Part shown: one piece after another, positions 19,793 to 28,637 of the stretch
How the letters are laid out: every line of letters starts with the position of its first letter
Numbering within the stretch: the first letter of the stretch is position 1
From: JARRON01 sp037383845
Lineage (GTDB): Bacteria; Pseudomonadota; Gammaproteobacteria; Steroidobacterales; XN24
Length of the DNA: 64,000 nt
Direction: 5' to 3'
Assembly: GCA_037383845.1 (NCBI GenBank)
Contig: JARRON010000012.1
Span: 4,459-68,458, forward strand
Program-made: the position numbers and the translations under genes
The notes under the pieces: model-generated
What the model was told of the DNA's origin: nothing
What the model saw: only the letters and a program-made list of their open reading frames with translations
Databases searched by the model: none

Positions 19793-20983
19793 ATGAGCAA
19801 CAACAGAGAAGTCGTCGTCGTATCGGCGGTACGCACTGCTATCGGAACCTACGGGGGCAGCCTGGCAGGAGTCCCGCCCACCCGTCTCGGCGCCCTGTGC
19901 GTGTCAGAGGCGGTCAAGCGCGCCGGCATCGAGCCGAGCGACGTGGGCCACGCCGTCTTCGGCAACGTCATCCACACCGAGCCCCGGGACATGTATATGG
20001 CCCGGGTCGTCGCCGTTGACGGCGGTCTTCCCGTAGAGACACCGTCCCTGACGGTGAACCGGCTCTGCGGCAGCGGCCTGCAGGCCGTGGTGTCCGCCGC
20101 GCAGCTCATCGCCGCCGGGGACACCGACTGCGCCGTGGCCGGCGGCGCCGAGTGCATGAGCCGGGGCCAGTACTGGCTGCCCGGGATGCGTTTCGGCCAG
20201 CGTCTCGGCGACGGCAAGGTGATCGATGCCATGGTAGGTGCGCTCACCGATCCCTTTGATGACTGCCACATGGGCATTACCGCGGAGAACGTGGCCGAGC
20301 GCTGGGGCATCAGCCGGGAGGACCAGGACAAGCTCGCGCTGGAAAGCCAGCAGCGGGCCGCCAGGGCCATCGAGGAAGGGCGGTTCGCAAGCCAGATCGT
20401 GCCGGTGGAGATCAAGGTCAAGCGAGAGACCAAACACTTCGACACCGACGAGCACGTGCGGGCCGGCACCAGCCTGGAATCTCTGGCCAAGCTCAGGCCC
20501 GCCTTCAAGGGCGACGGATCGGTAACCGCGGGCAACGCCTCGGGTCTCAACGACGGCGCCGCCGCCCTGGTCCTGATGGAACGCTCAGAGGCCGAGAAGC
20601 GGGGCCTGAAGCCCATGGCCCGGCTCGTGGGATACGGATTCGCGGGTGTGGAGCCGAAGTACATGGGGATCGGCCCCGTGCCGGCGACGAAGCGCCTGTT
20701 CGAGAAGACCGGGTTGTCGGTGGACGACATCCAGGTGTTCGAGGTCAACGAGGCCTTTGCCGCCCAGGCACTGGCGGTGGTGCGGGACCTGGGCCTTCCG
20801 GAGGACCGGACCAATCCCAACGGCAGCGGCATTTCCCTGGGCCACCCCATCGGGGCCACCGGCGCCATTATCACCGTGAAGGCCCTGTACGAGCTCGAGC
20901 GGGTGGAGGGCCAGCGGGCGCTGGTAACCATGTGCATCGGCGGCGGGCAGGGGATCGCCGCCATCTTCGAGCGGGTGAGCTAA
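19793..20983 (+). CDS. phaA: Acetyl-CoA acetyltransferase (beta-ketothiolase) PhaA
   Basis: A 396-residue cytoplasmic thiolase that condenses two acetyl-CoA to acetoacetyl-CoA, the first step of PHB synthesis. The catalytic residues are visible: nucleophile Cys92 in NRLCGSGLQAV, His351 in SLGHPIGATGA and Cys381 in MCIGGGQG. Its length equals that of biosynthetic thiolases. It is followed after 22 bases by phaC, with which it surely forms an operon. A degradative acetyl-CoA acetyltransferase role is possible, but the PHA setting favours biosynthesis. Confidence 0.95.
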   Translation: MSNNREVVVVSAVRTAIGTYGGSLAGVPPTRLGALCVSEAVKRAGIEPSDVGHAVFGNVIHTEPRDMYMARVVAVDGGLPVETPSLTVNRLCGSGLQAVVSAAQLIAAGDTDCAVAGGAECMSRGQYWLPGMRFGQRLGDGKVIDAMVGALTDPFDDCHMGITAENVAERWGISREDQDKLALESQQRAARAIEEGRFASQIVPVEIKVKRETKHFDTDEHVRAGTSLESLAKLRPAFKGDGSVTAGNASGLNDGAAALVLMERSEAEKRGLKPMARLVGYGFAGVEPKYMGIGPVPATKRLFEKTGLSVDDIQVFEVNEAFAAQALAVVRDLGLPEDRTNPNGSGISLGHPIGATGAIITVKALYELERVEGQRALVTMCIGGGQGIAAIFERVS

Positions 20984-21005
20984 AGTGGCTGTCGCGGAGG
21001 ACATC

Positions 21006-22739
21006 ATGCTGAAGAACCTGAAGCCGGCGAACATCCGGACACAGTACGAGATGGCGCGACTCATGGCGGGCCTGTCCACCGACGTGGGCAGGGCCTACGC
21101 CCAGTGGATGGCGGCCCTGGCCACCCACCCCCGCTTTCTGATGGGTCATTCCCTCGGCCTGGCGGCGGACTACCTGAGCATCAGCAGGGATCTGCTGCTC
21201 CGGTCGGCGGGCCGTCCGGTCAACGGCTCCGGCGCCAACGGCTCGACCGACCGGCGGTTTAAAGGCGAGGCCTGGGAGAAGCGGCCGGTGTTTAACGCCG
21301 TGCGCGATGCCTGGCACGCCACCACGAACACCGCCCTGTCCCTGGCGGACGAGCCGCCGGGACTGGACGCCGACACGGCCCGGAAACTGAAGTTCTTCAC
21401 CTCCCAGTTCCTCGATGCCGTGGCGCCCAGCAACTTCCCGCTGAGCAATCCCGAGGTCCTCGCCGAGACCCGGTCCTCGAAGGGCGCCAATTTCCTGTCC
21501 GGTCTCCGCCACCTCTGGTCGGACCTGGATCTGCAGCACGGTCAGCTAAAGATCAGCATGTCGGACCTGGGCGCGTTCGAAGTGGGCAAGAATCTCGCCG
21601 TCACCCCGGGCAAGGTGGTGTACGAAAACGAGGTCATGCAGCTGATCCAGTATGAGCCCACCACGCCGAAGGTTTTCCGCCGGCCGCTTCTCATCCTGCC
21701 GCCGTGGCTTAACAAGTACTACGTGCTGGACATGCAGCCGGCCAACTCCGTCGTGCGCTGGCTGGTGGAGCAGGGGCATACCGTGTTCCTGATTTCCTGG
21801 GTCAACCCCGATGGCCACACGCCGGACAAGACCTTCGACGAGTACCTGACCGAGGGGCCGGTGGAGGCCATGGAGGTCATCGAGGAAATCACCGGCCAGA
21901 AGGAAATCAACGCCATGGGCTACTGCCTCGGCGGCATCCTGCTGGCGACCCTGCTGGCCTGGCTGGAGGAGAAGGGCCAGCGGCCCATCAAGTCCGCCAC
22001 CTTCCTGACGACCCTGATCGACTACTCCGACGTAGGCGACATCAAGGTTTTCCTGAGCGAAGACCTGGTCAAGCGCCTGGAGAGGGTCGGCGCCCAGAAG
22101 GGGTTCATACCGGGTGAGAACGTCTCATGGGGGTTCCGGATGCTGCGTGCGCCGGATCTCATCTGGTCGTTCGTCATCAATCACTATCTCCTCGGCAAGC
22201 CGCGGGTGCCCTTCGACCTGCTTTACTGGAACGAGGACGCCACCAACATGCCGGTGGCCTGCCACACCTGGTACATGCGCAACATGTACCTGAACAACCG
22301 GCTGCGGGAACCGGGCGCCCTGACGGTGGCCGGGGAGCCCATCGACGTCACCAGCATCAAGACGCCGACCTACATCCTGGCCACCCGGGACGACCACATC
22401 GCGCCGTGGAAGACATGCTACGAGTCCACGCAGCTCTTCGGCGGGCCGAACCGGTTCGTGCTGGGGTACTCGGGCCACATCGCCGGCGTGATCAATCCCC
22501 CCACCAAGATGAAGTACGGCTACCGGGTGGGCAAGCAGAACCCCGAGGATGCGGAGGCCTGGTTCGAGAAGGCCGAGGAGCACGAAGGCAGCTGGTGGGT
22601 TGACTGGGGCAAGTGGCTGAAGCGCTACGGCGGCGGCCAGGTGAAGGCCCGGGAGCCCGGCAGCGAGGACTACCCGCCCATCGAGGACGCGCCGGGTTCC
22701 TTCGTGAAGAAGACGTTGAAGGATACCCACAAGAGCTAG
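21006..22739 (+). CDS. phaC: Class I polyhydroxyalkanoate synthase PhaC
   Basis: A 577-residue synthase, the usual class I length, polymerising (R)-3-hydroxyacyl-CoA onto granules. It shows the lipase-like box GYCLGG with catalytic Cys307, the aspartate in ATRDDHIAPW and the histidine in GYSGHIAGV. Conserved PhaC blocks are LLILPPWLNKYYVLDM and FLISWVNPDG. ATG 21006 is preferred because GGAGG is 5 bases before it; an in-frame GTG at 20985 would add 7 residues and overlaps the phaA end region. It lies directly downstream of phaA. No phaE or phaZ is present. Confidence 0.95.
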   Translation: MLKNLKPANIRTQYEMARLMAGLSTDVGRAYAQWMAALATHPRFLMGHSLGLAADYLSISRDLLLRSAGRPVNGSGANGSTDRRFKGEAWEKRPVFNAVRDAWHATTNTALSLADEPPGLDADTARKLKFFTSQFLDAVAPSNFPLSNPEVLAETRSSKGANFLSGLRHLWSDLDLQHGQLKISMSDLGAFEVGKNLAVTPGKVVYENEVMQLIQYEPTTPKVFRRPLLILPPWLNKYYVLDMQPANSVVRWLVEQGHTVFLISWVNPDGHTPDKTFDEYLTEGPVEAMEVIEEITGQKEINAMGYCLGGILLATLLAWLEEKGQRPIKSATFLTTLIDYSDVGDIKVFLSEDLVKRLERVGAQKGFIPGENVSWGFRMLRAPDLIWSFVINHYLLGKPRVPFDLLYWNEDATNMPVACHTWYMRNMYLNNRLREPGALTVAGEPIDVTSIKTPTYILATRDDHIAPWKTCYESTQLFGGPNRFVLGYSGHIAGVINPPTKMKYGYRVGKQNPEDAEAWFEKAEEHEGSWWVDWGKWLKRYGGGQVKAREPGSEDYPPIEDAPGSFVKKTLKDTHKS

Positions 22740-22760
22740 CCTCCGCCGGGGACGCCACCA

Positions 22761-23381
22761 ATGTTCATCCGGCCGCTGCGGATTGCCACGGATCGCTGGC
22801 GGCAGCGCAGCGGGCCGTGGGCCGGCCTGTTCGAGCCCTATCGCGGGGACGAGGTGGTCTCGCTGGACTGCGAGACCTCCGGCATGGATCCGAAGGAGGC
22901 GGACATCCTGTCCGTGGCCGCAGTGCGCGTCACCGGACGCCGCATCCTGACCAGCGAGGCCCTGGACGTGCACGTCGCCGCGCCGGAGGAGATGGATCCG
23001 GAGTCCATCCGGGTACATCGCCTGCGCCGGGCCGACCTTGCCGGAGGGCTGCCCCTGGCCGACGCCCTGGAGCAGATCCTGAACTTTGTCGGGAACCGGC
23101 CCCTGCTCGGCTATAACGTGCGTTTCGACGGCGCGCTCCTGGACCGCGCCCTCCGGACCCACTTCGGCTTCGGGCTGCCCAACCGCCTCGTCGAGCTGTC
23201 GGAGGTGTACCTGGAACGCCTGGGTCACCACGACCACGGTGCGGAGGCCGACCTGCGGCTGGAGACCATCGCCCGCCGGCTCGACATGCCCGTTCCGCGG
23301 GGCCGGCACACGGCGCTGAACGACGCCGTTTTCACCGCCGCGCTCTGGGTGCGGCTGAGGCACGGGGGCCGGCCCCAGTGA
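22761..23381 (+). CDS. DEDDh-family 3'-5' exonuclease
   Basis: A 206-residue DnaQ/RNase T-like nuclease. It carries Exo I LDCETSGMDP (Asp and Glu), Exo II YNVRFDGALLD (Asp) and Exo III RHTALNDAVF (His and Asp), the full DEDDh set. Metal-dependent 3'-5' hydrolysis of DNA or RNA is expected. No polymerase domain is attached. It follows phaC by 22 bases, and its stop overlaps the start of the next gene (GTGA), so the two are translationally coupled. This exonuclease type is commonly found with DUF294 proteins, two of which lie nearby. The biological substrate is not known. Confidence 0.87.
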   Translation: MFIRPLRIATDRWRQRSGPWAGLFEPYRGDEVVSLDCETSGMDPKEADILSVAAVRVTGRRILTSEALDVHVAAPEEMDPESIRVHRLRRADLAGGLPLADALEQILNFVGNRPLLGYNVRFDGALLDRALRTHFGFGLPNRLVELSEVYLERLGHHDHGAEADLRLETIARRLDMPVPRGRHTALNDAVFTAALWVRLRHGGRPQ

Positions 23382-23944
23382 ACCCCGCCGCCGGCTGGCG
23401 ACACAGGCGGCTCGCCGACCGGCTGGAGACATTTGTTCCCGACCCGGCGCGCTACCCCGAGGATGCGCTCGGGGTGGAAGTCTGCCGGGAAGCGCTGGCT
23501 GCCCTGGCCGAGGGCAATTACGGCATCGGCGCCGTCATCGCGGACCGCGCCGGGCGCGTGGTGGTCCGTGCCCGGAACCGGGTGTTCGAGCCCCGCTTCG
23601 CCAGCGACGGCCATGCGGAGATGATGGCGGTGTCGGAGCTGGAGTCTGCCGGCCGGGGCCGGGAGGCGCCGGACCTGACCCTGGTGGCGACCCTTGAGCC
23701 CTGTCCCATGTGCTACACGCGCCTGAAGATCTCCGGGATGGGGCGGGTCCTGTATCTCGCCGACGACCCCGACGGGGGCATGGTCCACGCCGCCGACGGG
23801 CTGCCCCGGATCTGGGCGCTGCTGCGCCCTGGCCAGGAATTCCGGCGGGCCCGGGTATCACCCGAACTGGTTCGCCTGGCCCGGGCGATGTTCCGGTCCA
23901 ACCTTCGGGCGCTGCGAGCGAAACTCGTGGGTGCCGCCGGCTAG
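23378..23944 (+). CDS. Cytidine/deoxycytidylate-deaminase-fold nucleoside deaminase
   Basis: A 188-residue zinc deaminase: the zinc ligands and catalytic Glu are in GHAEMMAV (HAE) and EPCPMCYTRL (PCPMC). The family includes tRNA adenosine deaminase, guanine deaminase and pyrimidine deaminases. The extended N-terminus (about 60 residues before the zinc site) and C-terminal helices make it unlike compact TadA, so the substrate is uncertain. The GTG start overlaps the exonuclease stop by 4 bases. The 3' end overlaps the converging DUF294 gene by 4 bases. Confidence 0.8.
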   Translation: MNPAAGWRHRRLADRLETFVPDPARYPEDALGVEVCREALAALAEGNYGIGAVIADRAGRVVVRARNRVFEPRFASDGHAEMMAVSELESAGRGREAPDLTLVATLEPCPMCYTRLKISGMGRVLYLADDPDGGMVHAADGLPRIWALLRPGQEFRRARVSPELVRLARAMFRSNLRALRAKLVGAAG

Positions 23945-25764
23945 AGCCCGTAGCGGCGCTGGAGGAAATCCCGGAAGTCCCGCACGGTCCGGAAGGCTTC
24001 CCGGAGCAGCTGGGTCTCCCCGGAGGACAGCCGCTCGGTGTGCACGATGTTCGCCGTGCCGGCCGGGATACGGCTCGCGTCCACCTCTTCGAGCCGTGCC
24101 AGCTGCTGGCCCAGGCGGATCTGGTTCAGCACCGTGAAGGCCTCGGAGAGATTCCCGGCCAGCTCCTCGTCGAGGACGGCCGCATCCCGCAGGCCCTCCA
24201 GGCGAAGAAACGTATTAGAGGCTTCCAGGCTGTGCTCCAGGGCCAGGGTCCGGGCGCCGTGGACGATGGGAAAAATGCCGTGGCGCTTCACGTCGATCTC
24301 CCGGCCCCGTCCGCCGGAGTCGTAGAACGGCGGCGGGGCGCCCGCCTCCACCGCCGGCCAGGCCAGGCGGCCGAAGAAGGCCTGGCCCCGGCTCAGGTGC
24401 TCGTACAGGTATTCCCTGAGCGGTTCGAACAGCTCGGCGTTGCCGCCCACGGGGGTGGCGTCGAGGAACGCGGACAGGCTGTAAATGGCGTCCTCGTCCC
24501 GGGGCGAGGCCCAGGCTTCCAGGCGCTGCTGCCACTGTTCCGCGGACAGGCGCCACTCCGGGTTGCTCACCAGGATCCCGCGCTCGGACGGGGGATAACC
24601 CAGCGCCTGCATGCGCAGGGTGAAAGACTCCAGGGCGGGGCCGCAATCGGGCCAGCTGTTCTCGCCCGCCAGGATGAGGGCGTGATTCTGGTCCGTGCGC
24701 ATGACCTGCTCGCCCCGTCCCTCGCTCCCCAGCACCAGCAGGCAGCTTTCCTCGGCCACGCCGGCAGGCGTCGTCAGATGGAAGTGACGGCCGATGATGC
24801 GCCGGTGGAGGACGGCGAGAAGGTCCATGATGAAGCGGATGCCCACCCGCTGGGCGAACAGGGAACGCGCCAGGTCCGGGATGGCCGCCGAGGCTTTTCG
24901 AAGGCTTTCGAAGCTGTCGGCCTGGGCAACCCGGAGCGCGATGACGTGACTGTGGCTGGAAAGAAAGCCCAGGATGTCGGCCAGCTCCACCAGGCCCGCG
25001 GGACGTCCCTCGTCCATCACCACCAGGCGCTCGATCCCGGCGCCGGTCATGCGGATCAGGGCGTCAAAGAGGAAGTCTCCCTCGTTGACAGTGACCAGGT
25101 TCCAGCTGGCGACGTCGCCCACCGGAGCATCGAGGCCGTGGTGCTGTAGCGCGAGCGCTTCCAGCAAATCGGTCCGGGTGACGATGCCCCAGTCTCCCTC
25201 CCCCCGGCGCACCAGCAGGCTGTCCACCCGGCTGACGCGCATCTGCTCCACGGCGTCCCGCAGGTCCGTTGAATCGGGGATGACCACGGCGGAGCGCATG
25301 CACTCATCGTTCACCCGGGCCATGTTGAAGCTGACCAGGTCGCGATAGGCGCCGCTCTGGGCCACCAGCTTGGTCTTGGTGGCCAGGTCCCGGTAGAAGA
25401 ATCCGCCGAACTCGGCGTTCTCGTTTACCAGGTCCAGGAAGGTCTTACGGGGTGCCAGGTGACAGAGAGTGTCCTCCATGGCGACGTAGCGGTGGCGCGC
25501 CCGGCCGCGCAGCAGGGCGAGGAAGCCGAACAGCTCCCCGGCCCGGTACCGGGCGACGGCGGAATCCCCGTCGCTGCCCGCCGGATCGGATTCCTCCACA
25601 AGACCCTTGTCCACCACGTACAGCGAACTGGTCTCGCTGCCCGGCTCGATGATGACCTCGCCGGAGGGGAAGAACTGGATGTCCATGGCCGACAGGAGGC
25701 GCTCCCGTTCCTCCGCGCTCAGCAGGGAAAAAGGCGGCTGGCCCGTGTCGAAATCCGCGTACAT
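23941..25764 (-). CDS. cNMP-like/CBS/DUF294 protein (copy 2, altered nucleotidyltransferase site)
   Basis: A 607-residue paralog of the protein at 16017-17807, with the same order: cyclic-nucleotide-like domain (about residues 10-125), two CBS motifs (about 150-285), and DUF294 and DUF294 C-terminal domains. The site motif reads LGSEGRGEQVMRTDQNHAL: Asp358 is kept, but the second acidic position is Asn360 (codon 24685-24687), where copy 1 has Asp. This could abolish metal binding and make copy 2 a regulatory version. It lies between the exonuclease/deaminase pair (convergent) and phaB2 (same strand, 31 bases upstream). Confidence 0.85.
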   Translation of the reverse strand: MYADFDTGQPPFSLLSAEERERLLSAMDIQFFPSGEVIIEPGSETSSLYVVDKGLVEESDPAGSDGDSAVARYRAGELFGFLALLRGRARHRYVAMEDTLCHLAPRKTFLDLVNENAEFGGFFYRDLATKTKLVAQSGAYRDLVSFNMARVNDECMRSAVVIPDSTDLRDAVEQMRVSRVDSLLVRRGEGDWGIVTRTDLLEALALQHHGLDAPVGDVASWNLVTVNEGDFLFDALIRMTGAGIERLVVMDEGRPAGLVELADILGFLSSHSHVIALRVAQADSFESLRKASAAIPDLARSLFAQRVGIRFIMDLLAVLHRRIIGRHFHLTTPAGVAEESCLLVLGSEGRGEQVMRTDQNHALILAGENSWPDCGPALESFTLRMQALGYPPSERGILVSNPEWRLSAEQWQQRLEAWASPRDEDAIYSLSAFLDATPVGGNAELFEPLREYLYEHLSRGQAFFGRLAWPAVEAGAPPPFYDSGGRGREIDVKRHGIFPIVHGARTLALEHSLEASNTFLRLEGLRDAAVLDEELAGNLSEAFTVLNQIRLGQQLARLEEVDASRIPAGTANIVHTERLSSGETQLLREAFRTVRDFRDFLQRRYGL

Positions 25765-25795
25765 CCGGTTGTTCCGCCGCGACGGCCGCGGCCGA

Positions 25796-26521
25796 TCAGT
25801 ACATGTGCTGGCCGCCGTTGATGGAGATGGTCGAGCCGGTCATGAAATCGGCGCGGTCGGAGACGAGGAACATCACTGCCCGCACGATGTCCGAAGGCTC
25901 ACCCAGGCGACCCACCGGGATGCTCTGGATGATCTTCTCCAGGACCTTCTCCGGCACCGCCTGCACCATTTCGGTGTTGACGTAGCCGGGCGCCACGGCG
26001 TTTACGGTGATGTTGCACTTCGCGCCTTCCAGCGCCAGCGCCTTGGTGAAGCCGTGCATCCCGGACTTGGCGGCCGCGTAGTTCACCTGGCCGTATTGTC
26101 CGGCCTGGCCGTTCACCGAGCCGATGTTGACGATGCGCCCGAACTTGCGTTCCCGCATGCCCTCGATGACGTGGCGGCACATGTTGAAGCAGCTGGTGAG
26201 ATTGGTGCGGATGACGTCGTCCCACTGCTGGGGAGTCATCCGGTGCAGGGTACCGTCCCGGGTGATGCCGGCGTTGTTGACGAGCACATCCACCGGCCCC
26301 AGGGCTTCCCCGATTTCTTCGACGCCTTTCTGGCTGGCCTCGAAATCGCCGACGTCGAAGCGGAACGTCCGGATGCCGGTGCGTTCCTCGAAGGCCTTGG
26401 CCTTGTCGACGCTGCCGAAGAAGTTGGCGGCCACCTTGTAGCCGGCTTCTTTGAGCGCTTCGGAGATGGCTCCGCCTATGCCCCGGGTCCCCCCCGTGAC
26501 GATTGCTACCCGTCCAGTCAT
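25796..26521 (-). CDS. phaB: Acetoacetyl-CoA reductase PhaB (copy 2)
   Basis: A 241-residue short-chain dehydrogenase that matches PhaB/PhbB better than copy 1 does. It has TGGTRGIGGAIS, VNNAGITRDGTLHRM, the catalytic region IGSVNGQAGQYGQVNYAAAK and the C-terminus STISINGGQHMY. The expected reaction is NADPH-dependent reduction of acetoacetyl-CoA. It is divergent from the deoxyhypusine-synthase-like gene and upstream of DUF294 copy 2. It lies 3 kb from phaC on the opposite strand, so it is not part of the phaAC transcript. A weak acetate-switch-like element sits about 82-93 bases upstream. Confidence 0.93.
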   Translation of the reverse strand: MTGRVAIVTGGTRGIGGAISEALKEAGYKVAANFFGSVDKAKAFEERTGIRTFRFDVGDFEASQKGVEEIGEALGPVDVLVNNAGITRDGTLHRMTPQQWDDVIRTNLTSCFNMCRHVIEGMRERKFGRIVNIGSVNGQAGQYGQVNYAAAKSGMHGFTKALALEGAKCNITVNAVAPGYVNTEMVQAVPEKVLEKIIQSIPVGRLGEPSDIVRAVMFLVSDRADFMTGSTISINGGQHMY

Positions 26522-26601
26522 CGCTTGATTCTCCCTGCGTTCACACCGATATGCCGGCGAACCCGGGTCCGCCGGGTGGCCTCCAACTATGGACGCCGCT
26601 A

Positions 26602-26613
26602 CATACCTTTACT
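26602..26613 (-). promoter_or_regulatory. Weak GACYTTW-like element upstream of phaB copy 2
   Basis: CATACCTTTACT lies 81-92 bases before the phaB2 start, the same distance as the elements ahead of acs and the DUF4212 gene. It shares only the AC[C/T]TTW core, so this is a tentative site. Confidence 0.15.
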
Positions 26614-26748
26614 ACCCGGCGAACGTCTAAAATTCATGCTGCACCGCAGCCAGTCGAGGAGGCCGGTGTTGCTGCATCGCGGCGGCTTGCCTAACCTGTC
26701 GCGCCAACCTGTTCTTTTCGCGGCATCCCGCCCAGGAGCTCTATCCGC

Positions 26749-27726
26749 ATGACCGATGGTCCCGTAACTGCCTTTGCCCGCCGCCACTTCCGGCATTTCA
26801 ACAGCGCTGCACTTATGGATGCGGCGGACGGCTACAGCCGGCACCTGGACGACGGGGGCATCATGTTCATGACCCTGGCCGGCGCCATGAGCACCGCCGA
26901 GCTGGGCCGGTCTCTCGCCGAGATGATTCGACGGGACAAGGTACACGCCATTTGCTGCACGGGGGCCAACCTGGAGGAGGATGTCTTCAACCTCGTGGCG
27001 CATGATCACTACGAGCGAATTCCACACTACCGGGACCTCACCGCCGCCGACGAGGAAGCGCTGCTGGCACGGCACCTGAACCGGGTGACGGACACCTGTA
27101 TTCCCGAAGAGGAGGCCATCCGCCGCATCGAGAGGGTCGTCATCGACGAATGGACGCGGGCGGATCAGTCCGGGGAACGTTATTTCCCCCACGAGTTCCT
27201 CTACCGGATCCTGCGGGAGGGCCGGCTGGAGGAGCATTACCAGATCGATCCGGCCGACAGCTGGCTGTTGGCGGCGGCCCGGAAGAACCTCCCGCTGGTC
27301 GTGCCGGGATGGGAGGACAGCACCCTGGGCAACGTCTACGCCGCGCATTGCATCAGCGGCGACATCGCCAATGTTGGCACCATCAGAAGCGGCATCGAGT
27401 ACATGATCACGCTGGCAGACTGGTACAAGACGGAGGCGCGACAACACTCCATCGGTTTCTTTCAGATCGGCGGCGGCATCGCCGGCGACTTCCCCATCTG
27501 CGTCGTGCCCATGCTCGAGCAGGACCTGCGGATCGAGGACATTCCCCGCTGGGGCTATTTCTGCCAGATCAGCGATTCGACCACGAGCTACGGCTCCTAT
27601 TCGGGTGCGGTGCCCAACGAGAAAATCACCTGGGGCAAGCTGTCCGCGGAGACCCCGAAGTTCATCATCGAATCGGACGCGACCATCGTGGCGCCCCTGA
27701 TCTTCGCCCGCCTGCTGGGCTGGTAA
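26749..27726 (+). CDS. Deoxyhypusine-synthase-like protein
   Basis: A 325-residue member of the deoxyhypusine synthase fold. NAD- and spermidine-type motifs are seen: the early MTLAGAMSTAELG, the CCTGANLEEDVFNLVAHDHY block, and the active-site lysine region NEKITWGKL followed by SDATIVAPL. Bacteria lack eIF5A, so the eukaryotic reaction is excluded. Bacterial relatives act as homospermidine synthases or have unknown roles. No polyamine genes are adjacent. The gene runs towards crcB with a 7-base gap and may share its transcript. The start at ATG 26749 gives the family N-terminus. Confidence 0.82.
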   Translation: MTDGPVTAFARRHFRHFNSAALMDAADGYSRHLDDGGIMFMTLAGAMSTAELGRSLAEMIRRDKVHAICCTGANLEEDVFNLVAHDHYERIPHYRDLTAADEEALLARHLNRVTDTCIPEEEAIRRIERVVIDEWTRADQSGERYFPHEFLYRILREGRLEEHYQIDPADSWLLAAARKNLPLVVPGWEDSTLGNVYAAHCISGDIANVGTIRSGIEYMITLADWYKTEARQHSIGFFQIGGGIAGDFPICVVPMLEQDLRIEDIPRWGYFCQISDSTTSYGSYSGAVPNEKITWGKLSAETPKFIIESDATIVAPLIFARLLGW

Positions 27727-27733
27727 AACGGCG

Positions 27734-28123
27734 GTGGGTCTGCCGACCTCGATGGGGCTGGTGGCCCTGGGCGGCGCGGCCGGCGCCGTGCTGCGGTACC
27801 TGGCCACGCTTGCCTTCGCCGGGACGGGCATGGTGCTGCCGTGGGGCACGCTGGTGGCCAACCTGGGCGGATGTTTCGTCATCGGCGTCATCACAGAACT
27901 GGTGGCCCGTGGGATGGTGGTCTCGCCGGAGGCCCGCCTCCTCCTGGCCACCGGCCTCTGCGGCGGCTTCACGACCATGTCATCCTTCATCTACGAACTG
28001 GCCGGTTTCTACCGGGGCGGCGCCTGGGCGATGGCGGGCAGCTACCTGGTGGCCACCCTGGCGGGATCCGCCGCCTGCTTCATACTGGGCGTGGTAACCG
28101 TCCACTGGATCTGGAGGGCCTGA
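27734..28123 (+). CDS. crcB: Fluoride channel FluC/CrcB
   Basis: A 129-residue protein with four membrane helices and the Fluc motifs: GGAAGAVLRY (residues about 13-22), WGTLVANLGGCF, and GLCGGFTTMSSFIYEL with the Phe-box and Na+-site region. Dimeric Fluc channels export fluoride. A GTG start lies 7 bases past the previous stop. No fluoride riboswitch is visible; there is simply no leader space. The following DUF190 gene (4 bases apart) is its usual companion. Confidence 0.93.
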   Translation: MGLPTSMGLVALGGAAGAVLRYLATLAFAGTGMVLPWGTLVANLGGCFVIGVITELVARGMVVSPEARLLLATGLCGGFTTMSSFIYELAGFYRGGAWAMAGSYLVATLAGSAACFILGVVTVHWIWRA

Positions 28124-28127
28124 GGCC

Positions 28128-28481
28128 ATGGACATCAAGGGCAGAGCCCGCCGGCTGACGATTTTTCTCGGCGAGTCCGACAAGCTGCACCATCGTCCCC
28201 TGCCGGAAGTCATCGTCCAGGAAGCCAGGGCCGCCGGCCTGGCCGGCGCCACGGCCTGGCGCGGGCAGATGGGCTTCGGCCGCACCGCCCGCATGCGAAG
28301 TGCCGCCGTGCTCGACCTGTCCACCGACCTGCCGATGATCATCGAGGTGGTGGACACGCCCGAGAAGATCGGCCCTTTCCTCGACAAGCTCGAATCGCTT
28401 TTCGAGGAGGCGGGCTCGGGTGGACTGGTCACCGTGGAGGACGTCGAAGTCCATCGCTACACGGGGCACTCCGACCGCTGA
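28128..28481 (+). CDS. DUF190 protein associated with FluC
   Basis: A 117-residue soluble protein with the PII-like DUF190 fold pattern. It shows the opening LTIFLGESDKLHHRPL, then GLAGATAWRGQMGFG and a strand DLPMIIEVVD. DUF190 genes commonly accompany crcB and are proposed to be small-molecule-binding regulators of fluoride export. It is 4 bases after crcB, so co-translated. The ligand is unknown. Confidence 0.9.
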   Translation: MDIKGRARRLTIFLGESDKLHHRPLPEVIVQEARAAGLAGATAWRGQMGFGRTARMRSAAVLDLSTDLPMIIEVVDTPEKIGPFLDKLESLFEEAGSGGLVTVEDVEVHRYTGHSDR

Positions 28482-28637
28482 TCCGCGCAGGGCCGGCCAC
28501 CGCCGGGCACGGCGCGAAGGGCATCTTCCCGGGCAACTCGCAATGCCGGCGTCGCACATCCGGCCCGGGACGCGCGCCGGGTTCTTTGCGACAGACACGG
28601 TCCGCCGCCGGTCGCCGGGCGTGGCTGGCCAGCCGCC

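Noticed and set aside
27727..27733. Fluoride riboswitch for crcB
   Set aside because: Only 7 bases separate crcB from the previous gene and no riboswitch-like fold is seen in them.
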